Shown one piece after another: positions 52,245 through 60,851 of a DNA stretch of 64,000 bases. Each line of letters begins with the position of its first letter. Within the stretch, counting starts at the first letter, position 1. This DNA comes from Caulobacter sp. 602-2 (GTDB taxonomy: Bacteria > Pseudomonadota > Alphaproteobacteria > Caulobacterales > Caulobacteraceae). A model generated the notes under the pieces. That model worked only from the letters and a program-made list of their open reading frames with translations, did no database searches and was not told where the DNA came from. Both the position numbers and the translations under genes were made by a program. The stretch is taken from positions 186,001 to 250,000 of the forward strand of contig NZ_JAAKGT010000003.1 of the NCBI RefSeq assembly GCF_011043625.1. The letters are read 5' to 3'.

Positions 52245-52514
52245 ATGAGCGATCTCTTCAGCCACAACCCCGCCAAGAGCCGCTACGAGCTGGACGTCGA
52301 CGGCCTGATCGCCTTCGCCGACTACCAGCGCAGCGGCCATCGCCTGGTCATCCCTCACGTGGAGGCCGATCCCGCCCTGCGCGGCACCGGCGCGGCCGGC
52401 CGCCTGATGGTCAAGGTGGCCGAGGTGGCCAGGGCCGAGGGCATGCGGATCACCCCGCTGTGCTCCTACGCCGCCGCCTGGCTGCGCCGGAACGATCCCG
52501 AACTGATCGCCTGA
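52245..52514 (+). CDS. YjdJ-type GNAT-fold N-acetyltransferase-like protein
   Basis: 89 residues, a short GNAT fold: strand LDVDGLIAFADYQRSGHRLVIPHVEADPALRGTGAAGRLM has the acetyl-CoA loop (R-G-T-G-x-A) and the C-terminal SYAAAWLRRNDPELIA is typical of the YidJ/YjdJ small family. ATG 52245 lies just after the preceding hairpin; an earlier ATG at 52197 would be in the hairpin itself. Substrate unknown. Confidence 0.8.
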   Translation: MSDLFSHNPAKSRYELDVDGLIAFADYQRSGHRLVIPHVEADPALRGTGAAGRLMVKVAEVARAEGMRITPLCSYAAAWLRRNDPELIA

Positions 52515-52687
52515 CGCTTTCCGACAGACGGATAATCCGGGAACAGCGGGCCGAACACCGGTCACCCGGCGTTTGCAACGCAGCAAAGCCCTTGGCGAGC
52601 GTGCGGCTACTCGTGCTAGAACTTTCGCGACGGTCCAACGCGCCCTGCCGGGAGCCTGCCCGACCGTGAGCGAAGGCTTGGATTTTC

Positions 52688-53566
52688 ATGGTTGATATCA
52701 AGACGGTCGGCGTGATCGGCGCTGGCCAGATGGGTTCGGGCATCGCCCATGTCTGTGCGCTGGGCGGCTATGACGTCCGCCTGCACGACGTTTCGCGTGA
52801 GCGTATCGACGCCGGCATCGCGCTGATCGGCAAGAACCTCGCCCGTCAGGTGGCGCGCAACATCATCGACCAGGACGCGGCCGACGCCGCCCTGGCCCGC
52901 ATCTCCATCGCCGAGAACGTCGAGGCCATTGGCCAAACGGACTTGGCCATCGAGGCCGCCACCGAGAACGAAGAGGTCAAGAAGGCCATCTTCCGCAGCC
53001 TGCAGCCGCACCTGAAGCCCGACACGCTGCTGGCCTCGAACACCTCGTCGATCTCGATCACGCGCCTGGCCTCGACCACCGACCGCCCCGAGCGCTTCAT
53101 CGGCCTGCACTTCATGAACCCCGTGCCGCTGATGAAGCTCGTCGAGATCATCCGCGGCATCGCCACCGACGTGCCGACCTACGAGACGGCCGTGGCCTTC
53201 GCCAAGTCGCTGGGCAAGATCACCAGCAACGCCGAAGACTTCCCCGCCTTCATCGTCAACCGCGTGCTGGTGCCGATGATCAACGAGGCGATCTACACGC
53301 TGTACGAGGGCGTCGGCACCGTCGACGCCATCGACACCGCCATGAAGCTGGGCGCCAACCATCCGATGGGCCCGCTGGAGCTGGGCGACTTCATCGGCCT
53401 GGACACCGTGCTGAGCATCATGAACGTGCTCTATGAGGGCCTCGCCGACAGCAAGTACCGCCCCTGCCCGCTGCTGGTGAAGTATGTCGAAGCCGGGTGG
53501 CTTGGCAAAAAGACCGGCCGCGGCTTCTATGACTATCGGGGCGAGACGCCGGTCCCCACGCGCTAG
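52688..53566 (+). CDS. 3-hydroxybutyryl-CoA dehydrogenase
   Basis: 292 residues. NAD-binding GAGQMGSGIAHVCALGGYDV at the N-terminus; SNTSSISITRLA and GLHFMNPVPLMKLVEII with the catalytic His of the His-Glu pair; C-terminal MGPLELGDFIGLD and GRGFYDY. It interconverts (S)-3-hydroxybutyryl-CoA and acetoacetyl-CoA in fatty-acid or butanoate metabolism. The 173 nt upstream show no gene. Confidence 0.94.
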   Translation: MVDIKTVGVIGAGQMGSGIAHVCALGGYDVRLHDVSRERIDAGIALIGKNLARQVARNIIDQDAADAALARISIAENVEAIGQTDLAIEAATENEEVKKAIFRSLQPHLKPDTLLASNTSSISITRLASTTDRPERFIGLHFMNPVPLMKLVEIIRGIATDVPTYETAVAFAKSLGKITSNAEDFPAFIVNRVLVPMINEAIYTLYEGVGTVDAIDTAMKLGANHPMGPLELGDFIGLDTVLSIMNVLYEGLADSKYRPCPLLVKYVEAGWLGKKTGRGFYDYRGETPVPTR

Positions 53567-53604
53567 GCGTGCAGCGGCGTCTCCCGCGACAGGGGGACGC
53601 CGAC

Positions 53605-54840
53605 ATGACCGACACCACCCAAGCATCGGTCCTGCGACCGGTCGCGGTCGCCGAGCGGCATCGCAGCCTCGACATCCTGCGGGGCCTGGGCGTGATGGGC
53701 ATCCTGGCCGTCAACGCCGTGGGCTTCGCCCAGCCGATGTCGGTCTACCTCTCGCCGGAGCTGTCGCCCCACCCGCTGGTCGGGGCCGAGGGCGGCGCCT
53801 GGTGGGTGGTCCAGACCTTCTTCCACTACAAGTTCGTCACCCTGTTCTCGATGCTGTTCGGGGTGTCGATCCTGCTGGTCGGCGGCGAGCGCGCCGACAA
53901 GCCCAGGGGCGCCCTGCTGCGCCGCCGGCTGTTCTGGCTGCTGGTCATCGGCCTGATCCACGGCCTCGTCATCTGGTTCGGCGACATCCTGCTGCTCTAC
54001 GCCTGCACCGGCTTCATCGTGATGCTGATGCGCTCGTGGTCGCCCAGGCGGCTGTTCATCGTCGGCCTGACCATCATCGTGCTGGGCTCGGTGCTGGCGG
54101 TCGCGCCGTTCCTGGCGCTGGAGCACGCGCCGCTTGAGATCCAGAAACAGGTCGCCGCCCAGATGAGCCCGCCGGGCTCGGACGTCGACGTGCCCACCGC
54201 CATCGCCGCCGTGCGCTCGGGCCTGGGGCCGGCGATGATGCAGAACCTGCAGCAATGGGCGATCCTGCAGTCGGCCAGCCTGATCGTCTTCATCTGGCGC
54301 ACGGGCGCGCTGATGCTGCTGGGCATGGCGCTGTTCAAGACCGGCTTCCTGACCGGCAAGGCCAGGACCTCGGTCTACCTGGCCCTGATCGCCCTGGGCG
54401 CGGCGGGCCTGGCCTGGTCGGGCTGGGAGAACGCCGCCAAGCTGGCCAGCGGCTTCGCCAAGCCCGAGGCGCTGGGCCGCTACCAGCTGGCCTACGAGTT
54501 CATGACCCTGCCGATCACGCTGGGCTATGCGTCGCTGGCGATCCTGCTGATCCGCAGCCAGGCGATCTCCAGGGCGCTGACGCCGCTGGCGCGCCTGGGC
54601 CAGATGGCCTTCACCAACTACCTGACCCAGTCGATCATCATGACCACGATCTTCTGGGGCGGGCGGGGACTAGGCCTGTTCGGCCAGCTGGACCGCATCC
54701 AGCTGTGGGGCTGCGTCATCGCCATCTGGGCGCTGCAGCTGGCCTGGTCGCCGCTGTGGCTGTCGCGCTTCAGGATGGGACCGCTGGAGTGGGTGTGGCG
54801 GCGCCTGTCCTACGGCAAGGACCTGACGCGCGCCGGCTAG
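53605..54840 (+). CDS. DUF418-family (YeiB-like) membrane protein
   Basis: 411 residues, about nine spans. RSLDILRGLGVMGILAVNAVGF at the start and the C-terminal GQMAFTNYLTQSIIMTTIFWG followed by WSPLWLSRFRMGPLEWVWRRLSYG are the DUF418 landmarks. These proteins are related to acyltransferase-3 membrane enzymes; the true function is unknown. ATG 53605 follows AGGGGGA. Confidence 0.87.
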   Translation: MTDTTQASVLRPVAVAERHRSLDILRGLGVMGILAVNAVGFAQPMSVYLSPELSPHPLVGAEGGAWWVVQTFFHYKFVTLFSMLFGVSILLVGGERADKPRGALLRRRLFWLLVIGLIHGLVIWFGDILLLYACTGFIVMLMRSWSPRRLFIVGLTIIVLGSVLAVAPFLALEHAPLEIQKQVAAQMSPPGSDVDVPTAIAAVRSGLGPAMMQNLQQWAILQSASLIVFIWRTGALMLLGMALFKTGFLTGKARTSVYLALIALGAAGLAWSGWENAAKLASGFAKPEALGRYQLAYEFMTLPITLGYASLAILLIRSQAISRALTPLARLGQMAFTNYLTQSIIMTTIFWGGRGLGLFGQLDRIQLWGCVIAIWALQLAWSPLWLSRFRMGPLEWVWRRLSYGKDLTRAG

Positions 54841-54875
54841 GGCGGGGCCAAGCTCGGGCGACAGTCTTCGGGGCT

Positions 54876-55265
54876 TTACCAGAGCGTGGGCACCCGCCAG
54901 GTCTGGCATGCCCGGGTGAGGTCGCCATCCGAGGTCAACAGCAACAGGTCACGTCGCTGCGCTTGGGCCGCGATTATCCTGTCCCATGGATCACGATGCA
55001 CGTTGTCGAAACGTGCGGCGCGAACGAGGTCCGAGGCGTCGATCTCCAGCCACTCGAAACCGAACGTGGGGATCGCGCCCGGAATGTTGCTTGGAAAGCG
55101 CCGAAGCGACGCGTCGCGATTGCGCTTGTACTCGATCTCGTAGGCGCTTGCGGCGCTGACCCACAGCCTGTTGTCACTGTCGCCGATGAGCTGGCGCGCC
55201 CGCTGCGAAAGCTCGTCGGGCGCCAGAAGCCACCAGACCAGAGCGTGGGTGTCGAGCAGGATCAT
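54876..55265 (-). CDS. PIN-domain toxin (VapC-like)
   Basis: 129 residues. The metal-binding acidic set of PIN ribonucleases is present: Asp5 (ILLDTHALVWW), Glu43 (SAYEIEYKR), Asp92/Asp95 (RDPWDRIIAAQA) and Asp113 (LTSDGDL). It should cleave RNA when free of antitoxin. ATG 55265 overlaps the stop of the upstream antitoxin gene by four bases. The module is intact. Confidence 0.88.
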   Translation of the reverse strand: MILLDTHALVWWLLAPDELSQRARQLIGDSDNRLWVSAASAYEIEYKRNRDASLRRFPSNIPGAIPTFGFEWLEIDASDLVRAARFDNVHRDPWDRIIAAQAQRRDLLLLTSDGDLTRACQTWRVPTLW

Positions 55266-55537
55266 TCCTTGTCGGATGGGCCCTTGTAGTCTTCTCCAGC
55301 CTCCGCGACGCCCTTCAGCGTTTCGTCCGGCCGCGAGAAGACGAAGGGATCATCCATCGGCCCCAGATGCGCCAAGGCGCCGGGAACACGCGCCTTGCGC
55401 TCGGCGCCAGCCTCAACGCGTCGCGTCTCGGCAACGATCTCGCCATTCTGAGTGAGCAACACGACGTCGTTGGCTTCGAGCAGCGCAGCAAGCTGCTCGA
55501 GGTCTGGCTGTCCGTGGATCTCGACCCGGATCGTCAT
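55262..55537 (-). CDS. Antitoxin of the PIN-toxin module
   Basis: 91 residues. N-terminal DLEQLAALLEANDVVLLTQNGEIVAETRRVE resembles the Phd/YefM-type prevent-host-death fold (strand-helix-strand with LTxxGxxVA), and the C-terminal half is polar and acidic, likely the toxin-binding tail. Assigned mainly by overlap with the PIN gene. Confidence 0.78.
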   Translation of the reverse strand: MTIRVEIHGQPDLEQLAALLEANDVVLLTQNGEIVAETRRVEAGAERKARVPGALAHLGPMDDPFVFSRPDETLKGVAEAGEDYKGPSDKE

Positions 55538-55573
55538 GCTCCGAGATTAGCACGGAACACAACCGGAACAAGC

Positions 55574-57448
55574 CTACCCTGCGCCCAGCGCCACGGCCGT
55601 GTGATAGACGACGAAGGCCGCCAGGTAGGCCAGGCCCACCATGTAGACGAACATCACCGTCGGCCAGACCCAGCTGTTGGTCTCGCGCTTGACCACGCCC
55701 AGCGTGGGCAGGCACTGCGGCGCGAAGACGTACCAGGCCAGGAAGGCCAGGGCCGTGGCCAGCGACCACTGCGCCGACAGCAGGGCGGTCAGCGCGTCGT
55801 GCGAGTCCGCGTCGCCGCCGACGGCGTACACCGTGCCCAGCACGCCCACGGCCACTTCGCGGGCGGCCATGCCGGGGATCAGGGCCACGGTCATCTGCCA
55901 GTTGAAGCCGATCGGCTCCATGATCGGCGCGATGAACTTACCGACCCGGCCGGCGATGCTGTAGTCGATGGCCGGCCCGGTCGCGCCTTCCGGCGGATAG
56001 GGGAAGGTGGCCAGCACCCAGACCAGCACCATCAGCGGCAGGATGATGCGGCCGGCGCGGCTCATGAAGATCTTGGCGCGGGTCCACAGGTTCAGCAGCA
56101 CGTTGCGCGGCTCGGGCCAGCGATAGGTCGGCAGCTCCATCATCAGCGGCTCGGCCGCGCCGCGCCAGAAGATGCGGCGGATGATGAACGACACCAGCAG
56201 GCCGAAGATGATGCCGCTGGCGTAGAGGCCGAACATCACCAGGCCCTGCAGCGACAGCACGCCCCAGACCTTCTGGTTGGGGATGAAGGCGCCGATAATC
56301 AGGGTGTAGACCGGCACGCGCGCCGAACAGGTCATCAGCGGCGCGATCAGGATGGTGGTCAGGCGGTCGCGCTTGTTGTCGATCACCCGCGTCGACATGA
56401 TCCCGGGGATGGCGCAGGCGTGGCTCGACAGCAGCGGGATGAAGGCCCGCCCGTGCAGGCCGGCCACGCCCATCAGCTTGTCCAGCAGGAAGGCCGCGCG
56501 GGTCATGTAGCCGCTGTCTTCCAGGATCAGGATGAAGAAGAACAGCACCAGGATCTGGGGCAGGAACACCAGCACGCTGCCCACGCCGGCGATCAGGCCG
56601 TCGGCGATGAAGCTGGCCATCAGGCCCTCCGGCAGGTGCTCCGACACCAGGCCCGCCAGGGCCCCGAAGCCGGCGTCGATGGCGTCGGCCGGGACGGTCG
56701 CCCAGGCGAACACCGACTGGAACACCAGGAACATCAGGATGGTCAGGATCGCCAGGCCGGCCACGGGCTGCAGCAGCACCGCGTCGATCTTGCCGGTCAC
56801 CGTGTCGGGACGCTCGGGCGGGCGCACGCAGTCGCGATAGATGCGCTGGGCCTCGCCGTGGGCGGCGCGGATCTCGGCCGCGCTGGGCTCGCGCCAGGTG
56901 TTGTCGCCGGCGTTGGAGTGGGTCAGCGTCAGGGTGTCGACCTGGGTCAGCAGCTCGTCGAGGCCGCGCTTGCGGGTGGCCACCGTGGTGACGATCGGCG
57001 CGCCGATCTCTCGGCTCAGCTGCTCCAGATCGATGCGCAGGCCCTGGCGCTGGGCGATGTCGAACATGTTGAGGGCCAGCACGAACGGCCGCCCCACCTG
57101 CTTCAGCTCCAGCACCAGGCGCAGCACGAGGCGCAGGTTGGTGGCGTCGGCCACGCAGACCAGCACGTCCGGCGCGGTCTCGCCCGACAGGCGGCCCAGC
57201 ACGGCGTCGCGGGTGACCACCTCGTCGGGGCTGCGCGCCCGCAGCGAATAGGTGCCCGGCAGGTCGAGGACGCGGATCGTCCGGCCGCCCGGCGTGACCA
57301 GCTGGCCTTCCTTGCGCTCGACGGTGACGCCGGCGTAGTTGGCCACCTTCTGGCGGGCCCCGGTCAGGGCGTTGAACAGCGCGGTCTTGCCGGAATTCGG
57401 ATTGCCGACCAGCGCGACGCGCGCGGGCCGGATAGCGGTGTCGGTCAA
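55574..57448 (-). CDS. feoB: Ferrous iron transporter FeoB, TTG start
   Basis: 624 residues. N-terminal G-protein domain: G1 GNPNSGKT (about 15-22), G3 DLPGTYS, G4 NMFD; then Gate and core membrane regions (about eight spans) with LVFLPQILVLFFFILILEDSGYM and SSHACAIPGIMSTR. It lacks the long C-terminal segment of E. coli FeoB (773 aa). The start is TTG 57448, five bases after the feoA stop, so translation is probably coupled. It imports Fe(II) across the inner membrane. An upstream Fur-like box precedes feoA. Confidence 0.94.
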   Translation of the reverse strand: MTDTAIRPARVALVGNPNSGKTALFNALTGARQKVANYAGVTVERKEGQLVTPGGRTIRVLDLPGTYSLRARSPDEVVTRDAVLGRLSGETAPDVLVCVADATNLRLVLRLVLELKQVGRPFVLALNMFDIAQRQGLRIDLEQLSREIGAPIVTTVATRKRGLDELLTQVDTLTLTHSNAGDNTWREPSAAEIRAAHGEAQRIYRDCVRPPERPDTVTGKIDAVLLQPVAGLAILTILMFLVFQSVFAWATVPADAIDAGFGALAGLVSEHLPEGLMASFIADGLIAGVGSVLVFLPQILVLFFFILILEDSGYMTRAAFLLDKLMGVAGLHGRAFIPLLSSHACAIPGIMSTRVIDNKRDRLTTILIAPLMTCSARVPVYTLIIGAFIPNQKVWGVLSLQGLVMFGLYASGIIFGLLVSFIIRRIFWRGAAEPLMMELPTYRWPEPRNVLLNLWTRAKIFMSRAGRIILPLMVLVWVLATFPYPPEGATGPAIDYSIAGRVGKFIAPIMEPIGFNWQMTVALIPGMAAREVAVGVLGTVYAVGGDADSHDALTALLSAQWSLATALAFLAWYVFAPQCLPTLGVVKRETNSWVWPTVMFVYMVGLAYLAAFVVYHTAVALGAG

Positions 57449-57453
57449 AGCGT

Positions 57454-57765
57454 CTATCCGTCGAACTGAACGGTCACGGCGCGCGCCTCGCGGCGGCGCA
57501 GGGCCACGCGGGTGTCGTCCACCCGCACGGCGATGGGATCACGGCCAAAGAGGCCTTCCTGCAGGATCTCGATGCGCGCGCCCTCGACGAAGCCCATCTC
57601 CAGCAGGCGGCGCTCCAGCTCCTCGGCGGCCACGGCCTCGGGCGCGCCGGTGTCGCCGCGCACCGCGACGATGACGCCCTTCTGGCCGCGCGAGGCCATG
57701 CTCAGGGCGCGGATCGGCGCGTCGGAAGCAAGGGCGTCATCGGCGGTGAGGACGGCGTCGGACAT
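57454..57765 (-). CDS. feoA: FeoA, ferrous iron transport accessory protein
   Basis: 103 residues. SH3-like FeoA domain from about residue 30 (GAPEAVAAEELERRLLEMGFVEGARIEILQEG, GRDPIAVRVDDTRVALRRREA). It has an N-terminal extension of ~25 residues compared with E. coli FeoA. ATG 57765 follows the leader that holds the Fur-like box. It stimulates FeoB. Confidence 0.92.
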   Translation of the reverse strand: MSDAVLTADDALASDAPIRALSMASRGQKGVIVAVRGDTGAPEAVAAEELERRLLEMGFVEGARIEILQEGLFGRDPIAVRVDDTRVALRRREARAVTVQFDG

Positions 57766-57788
57766 TCTTGGGCCTCGCGGCAAAAAGT

Positions 57789-57803
57789 TGCGAACGATTA
57801 TCA
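57789..57803. promoter_or_regulatory. Fur-like box upstream of feoAB
   Basis: On the minus strand TGATAATCGTTCGCA matches the 7-1-7 Fur dyad TGATAAT-N-ATTATCA at 11 of 14 positions (left half perfect). It lies 24 nt before the feoA start, where bound Fur would block transcription when iron is sufficient. Confidence 0.65.
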
Positions 57804-57964
57804 GCCCCAACCGCCACTGTCGATGAAAGATGCCCCCTTCGAACGCCGGTCGCGGAAAAAATTAACAGGCATGGCGCGGCGTAATGGCCCAGCCGCGTTA
57901 ATCTATTCGACTCAAGGCCGCTCCGGTTGCATTAATTTTTGCAAGCGATTCGTAGGGACCCGAT

Positions 57965-59233
57965 ATGCGAAGGCTCAAGCTGGCTCTGCTGACCGGCGCC
58001 TATCTTTGCCTGGCTCTTATCGTCTCCCTGCTGCTGTGGCGCATGGGGGCGACGCCGGCCGTCGGCCTGTCGGCCTTCATCGGCTCCCTGGGCCTGTGCT
58101 TTGCGTTCCACGGCATCATCAGCGGCATGTTCGACAACGCCCAGCTGAAGCTGGACATCGAGACCGTGCGCGAGGCCCACGGCATCCTGGTCGAGCAGAT
58201 CGAGAAGATCGACGCGCGCATGACCAGCCTGGTCGAAAGCGTCGCCGAGGACGCCGAGAAGCGTTCGGCCGAGCTGACCAGCGAGGTCCACCAGCTCGAA
58301 GACCTGATGCAGCGCATGAGCGAGCGCCTGGAAAGCCAGCTGACCCATCAGGTCGCGGCCGCCCGCCACGACGCCCGCGGCCGCGGCGCCGCCGCCCCGG
58401 TCAACGCCGTGCTGGAAGCCGTGCAGGACGCGCTCGCCGAGAACCGCGTCGACCTCTACCTGCAGCCGGTCGTCAGCCTGCCCCAGCGCCGCACCGTCTT
58501 CTACGAAAGCTTCTCGCGCCTGCGCGACGAGACCGGCCGCGTGATGATGCCGGCCGAGTACCTGGCCGTGGCCGAGCCCGAAGGCCTGATGACGGCGGTC
58601 GACAACCTGCTGCTGTTCCGCTGCGTGCAGATCGTGCGCCGCCTGGCCAAGCAGGACCGCAAGGTCGGCATCTTCTGCAACATCTCGCTGGCCAGCCTGG
58701 CCGACGAAACCTTCTTCCCGCAGTTCCTCGAGTTCCTGCAGGGCAACAAGGACCTGGCCGGCTCGCTGATCTTCGAACTGGGCCAGACCGCCTTCAACCA
58801 GCGCGGCCCGGTCGAGGCCCGCCACATGGCGCGCCTGGCCAGCCTGGGCTTCCAGTTCAGCCTCGACAAGGTCGTGGACCTGGATCTCGACTTCCAGGAC
58901 CTGGCCCGCGCCGACGTCAAGTTCGTCAAGGTCGGCGCCCAGCTGATCCTCGAGCAGCTGGAAGAGCAGGACGGCAAGCTGGTGCTGAGCTCCCTGCCCG
59001 ACCTGAACGCCGCCGACTTCGCCGCCCTGATGCGCCGCTACGGCGTCGAGGTGATCGCCGAGAAGGTCGAGGGCGAGCGCCAGATCGCCGAGATCCTGGA
59101 TCTCGACATCGGCTACGGCCAGGGTCACCTGTTCGGCGAGCCCCGCGCCATCCGCGACGCCGTGCTGGCCGAAACCGATCCGCCGGCCGACTTCGTCCAG
59201 GCCCCGCTGCGCCGCCGCGCCGCGAACTGGTAG
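57965..59233 (+). CDS. tipF: TipF-like flagellar assembly factor with degenerate EAL domain
   Basis: 422 residues. Two membrane spans (about 7-27 and 32-53), a coiled coil (about 60-130) and a C-terminal EAL domain (about 145-405). The catalytic EAL signature reads Glu181-Ser-Phe and the later DDFG motif is LDKV, so it is predicted to bind but not cut cyclic di-GMP. This is the architecture of Caulobacter TipF, the c-di-GMP-dependent factor that places and builds the polar flagellum. TAGGGA precedes the ATG. A strong terminator follows. Confidence 0.88.
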   Translation: MRRLKLALLTGAYLCLALIVSLLLWRMGATPAVGLSAFIGSLGLCFAFHGIISGMFDNAQLKLDIETVREAHGILVEQIEKIDARMTSLVESVAEDAEKRSAELTSEVHQLEDLMQRMSERLESQLTHQVAAARHDARGRGAAAPVNAVLEAVQDALAENRVDLYLQPVVSLPQRRTVFYESFSRLRDETGRVMMPAEYLAVAEPEGLMTAVDNLLLFRCVQIVRRLAKQDRKVGIFCNISLASLADETFFPQFLEFLQGNKDLAGSLIFELGQTAFNQRGPVEARHMARLASLGFQFSLDKVVDLDLDFQDLARADVKFVKVGAQLILEQLEEQDGKLVLSSLPDLNAADFAALMRRYGVEVIAEKVEGERQIAEILDLDIGYGQGHLFGEPRAIRDAVLAETDPPADFVQAPLRRRAANW

Positions 59234-59257
59234 GCTAGCCGCTTCACGAGACTTGAG

Positions 59258-59291
59258 ACCGCCGCCGGGGCCCGCTCCGGCGGCGGTTTTC
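59258..59291 (+). terminator. Rho-independent terminator of tipF
   Basis: ACCGCCGCCGG (59258-59268) and CCGGCGGCGGT (59277-59287) form an 11-bp perfect stem followed by TTTTCG. Confidence 0.92.
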
Positions 59292-59366
59292 GTTTCACCG
59301 CAAGCATCGGAATGACGCGAGCGGGCGACGGCGCGATCCTGTCGGCAGATCCGAAAGGAGCCCGAC

Positions 59367-60101
59367 ATGACCACCGCCTATCCCACTGACGAGCATCGCT
59401 GGGCCGCCATCGAGCGTCGCGACCGCGCCGCCGACGGCGCCTTCTTCTGCGGCGTGCGCACCACCGGCGTCTATTGCCGCCCCAGCTGCGCGGGCCGCCC
59501 TCTGCGCCGCAACGTCGCCTTCTACGAAACGCGCGAGGCCGCCCGCGCCGCCGACCTGCGCCCCTGCCTGCGCTGCCGCCCGGACGAGCCGATCGAGACC
59601 CTGGCTTACGGCCTTGGCGAGACGCCGCTGGGCCTGGCCCTCGCGGCGGCCTCCGAGACGGGCCTGGCCCTGCTGATCCTCGGCGACGACCGCGCGGCGA
59701 TGGTCCAGGACCTGGCCGCCCGCTTCCCCCGCGCCCGGCTGGTCGAGGACGCCGGCGCGGTCGCCCCCGCCCTGGCGGCCCTGTCGTCGGCGATCCAAGG
59801 CCGAGCCGCCGCCGGCCTGTCCCTCGACGAGCGCGGCACCGACCTGCAGCGCGCCGTCTGGAAGGCCCTGCGCGACATCCCCACGGGCGCCACCGCCTCC
59901 TACGCCCAGGTGGCCCGCGCCATCGGCCGTCCCGAGGCCGTTCGCGCGGTGGCCCAGGCCTGCGGGGCCAACCCGCTGGCCGTGCTGACGCCCTGTCATC
60001 GCGTGGTTCGCTCGGACGGCGGCCTTTCGGGCTATCGCTGGGGCGTGGCGCGCAAGCAGGCCCTGCTCGACCGCGAGCGCGCGCAAGAGGCGGCGGCGTG
60101 A
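59367..60101 (+). CDS. Ada-type methyl-DNA repair fusion lacking the AraC HTH domain
   Basis: 244 residues. Residues 10-75 form the Ada zinc domain with Cys37, Cys41, Cys67 and Cys70 (TTGVYCRPSC ... RPCLRC), which in Ada takes methyl groups from phosphotriesters. Residues 78-240 form an O6-methylguanine methyltransferase with Cys210 in TPCHRVV. The AraC-type HTH that joins these parts in E. coli Ada is missing, and total length is 244 rather than ~354. GAAAGGAG gives a strong ribosome-binding site. It overlaps the 2OG oxygenase gene. Confidence 0.88.
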   Translation: MTTAYPTDEHRWAAIERRDRAADGAFFCGVRTTGVYCRPSCAGRPLRRNVAFYETREAARAADLRPCLRCRPDEPIETLAYGLGETPLGLALAAASETGLALLILGDDRAAMVQDLAARFPRARLVEDAGAVAPALAALSSAIQGRAAAGLSLDERGTDLQRAVWKALRDIPTGATASYAQVARAIGRPEAVRAVAQACGANPLAVLTPCHRVVRSDGGLSGYRWGVARKQALLDRERAQEAAA

Positions 60102-60784
60102 ACCTGGACTGGACGCGTATCGCCGCCGAGCTCGACGGCCGGGGCTGGGCCCTGACCGGCCCGGTCCTGACGCCGGAGACCTGCGCCAGGGTGATAGACC
60201 TCTACGTGCAGGAAACCCCGTTCCGCAGCCGGGTTGTGATGGCCCGCCACGGCTTCGGCCGCGGCGAGTACAAGTACTTCGCCTATCCCCTGCCCGAGGT
60301 CGTGCAAAAGCTGCGGGCCGGGCTCTATCCGCCGCTGGCCCAGATCGCCAACGGCTGGATGGCGCGGCTGGGCGAAGAGCGTCGTTTTCCCGAAGCCCTC
60401 GAAGGTATGCTCGATCGCTGCCACGAGGCCGGACAGGCGCGCCCCACGCCCCTGCTGCTGACCTACGGCCCGGGCGACTACAACTGCCTGCACCAGGACC
60501 TCTACGGCGAGCATGTCTTTCCGCTGCAGGCCGCCTTCCTGCTGGACCAGCCCGGACGCGACTTCGAAGGCGGCGAGTTCGTCATCGTCGAGCAGCGCCC
60601 GCGCCAGCAGTCGGCCGCCCAGGTCGTGCCGCTGGCCCAGGGCGAGGGGGTGATCTTCGCCGTGCGCGAACGGCCGGCCGACGGAACGCGCGGCGTCCAT
60701 CGCCGCATCCTGCGCCACGGCGTCAGCGAGGTGCGCGGCGGAACCCGCCGGACGCTGGGCGTCATCTTCCACGACGCGACCTGA
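60098..60784 (+). CDS. 2OG-Fe(II) oxygenase coupled to the Ada-type gene
   Basis: 228 residues, starting with GTG inside GTGA that overlaps the upstream stop. Iron ligands His132 and Asp134 (CLHQDLYGEH) and His201 (GVHRRIL), with Arg217/218 as the 2-oxoglutarate anchor. GGEFVIVEQRPRQQS is typical of an uncharacterised 2OG group (COG3826) often found beside ada. Like AlkB it may oxidise alkyl lesions, but it is not AlkB by sequence. Confidence 0.85.
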   Translation: MNLDWTRIAAELDGRGWALTGPVLTPETCARVIDLYVQETPFRSRVVMARHGFGRGEYKYFAYPLPEVVQKLRAGLYPPLAQIANGWMARLGEERRFPEALEGMLDRCHEAGQARPTPLLLTYGPGDYNCLHQDLYGEHVFPLQAAFLLDQPGRDFEGGEFVIVEQRPRQQSAAQVVPLAQGEGVIFAVRERPADGTRGVHRRILRHGVSEVRGGTRRTLGVIFHDAT

Positions 60785-60792
60785 CGCCGATA

Positions 60793-60825
60793 CGAAAACG
60801 GCCCCGGAGTCTCCTCCGGGGCCGT
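60793..60825 (-). terminator. Terminator of the trimeric autotransporter gene
   Basis: ACGGCCCCGGAG (60798-60809) and CTCCGGGGCCGT (60814-60825), 12-bp stem and 4-nt loop; on the minus strand TTTTCG follows. It lies between convergent genes and may serve both. Confidence 0.92.
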
Positions 60826-60851
60826 CCTGCTGGATCAGGTCTGCTCGACGC

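Noticed and set aside
57840..57960. Several TTAA words upstream of tipF, considered as CtrA sites
   Set aside because: None has the second TTAA at the required 7-nt spacing.
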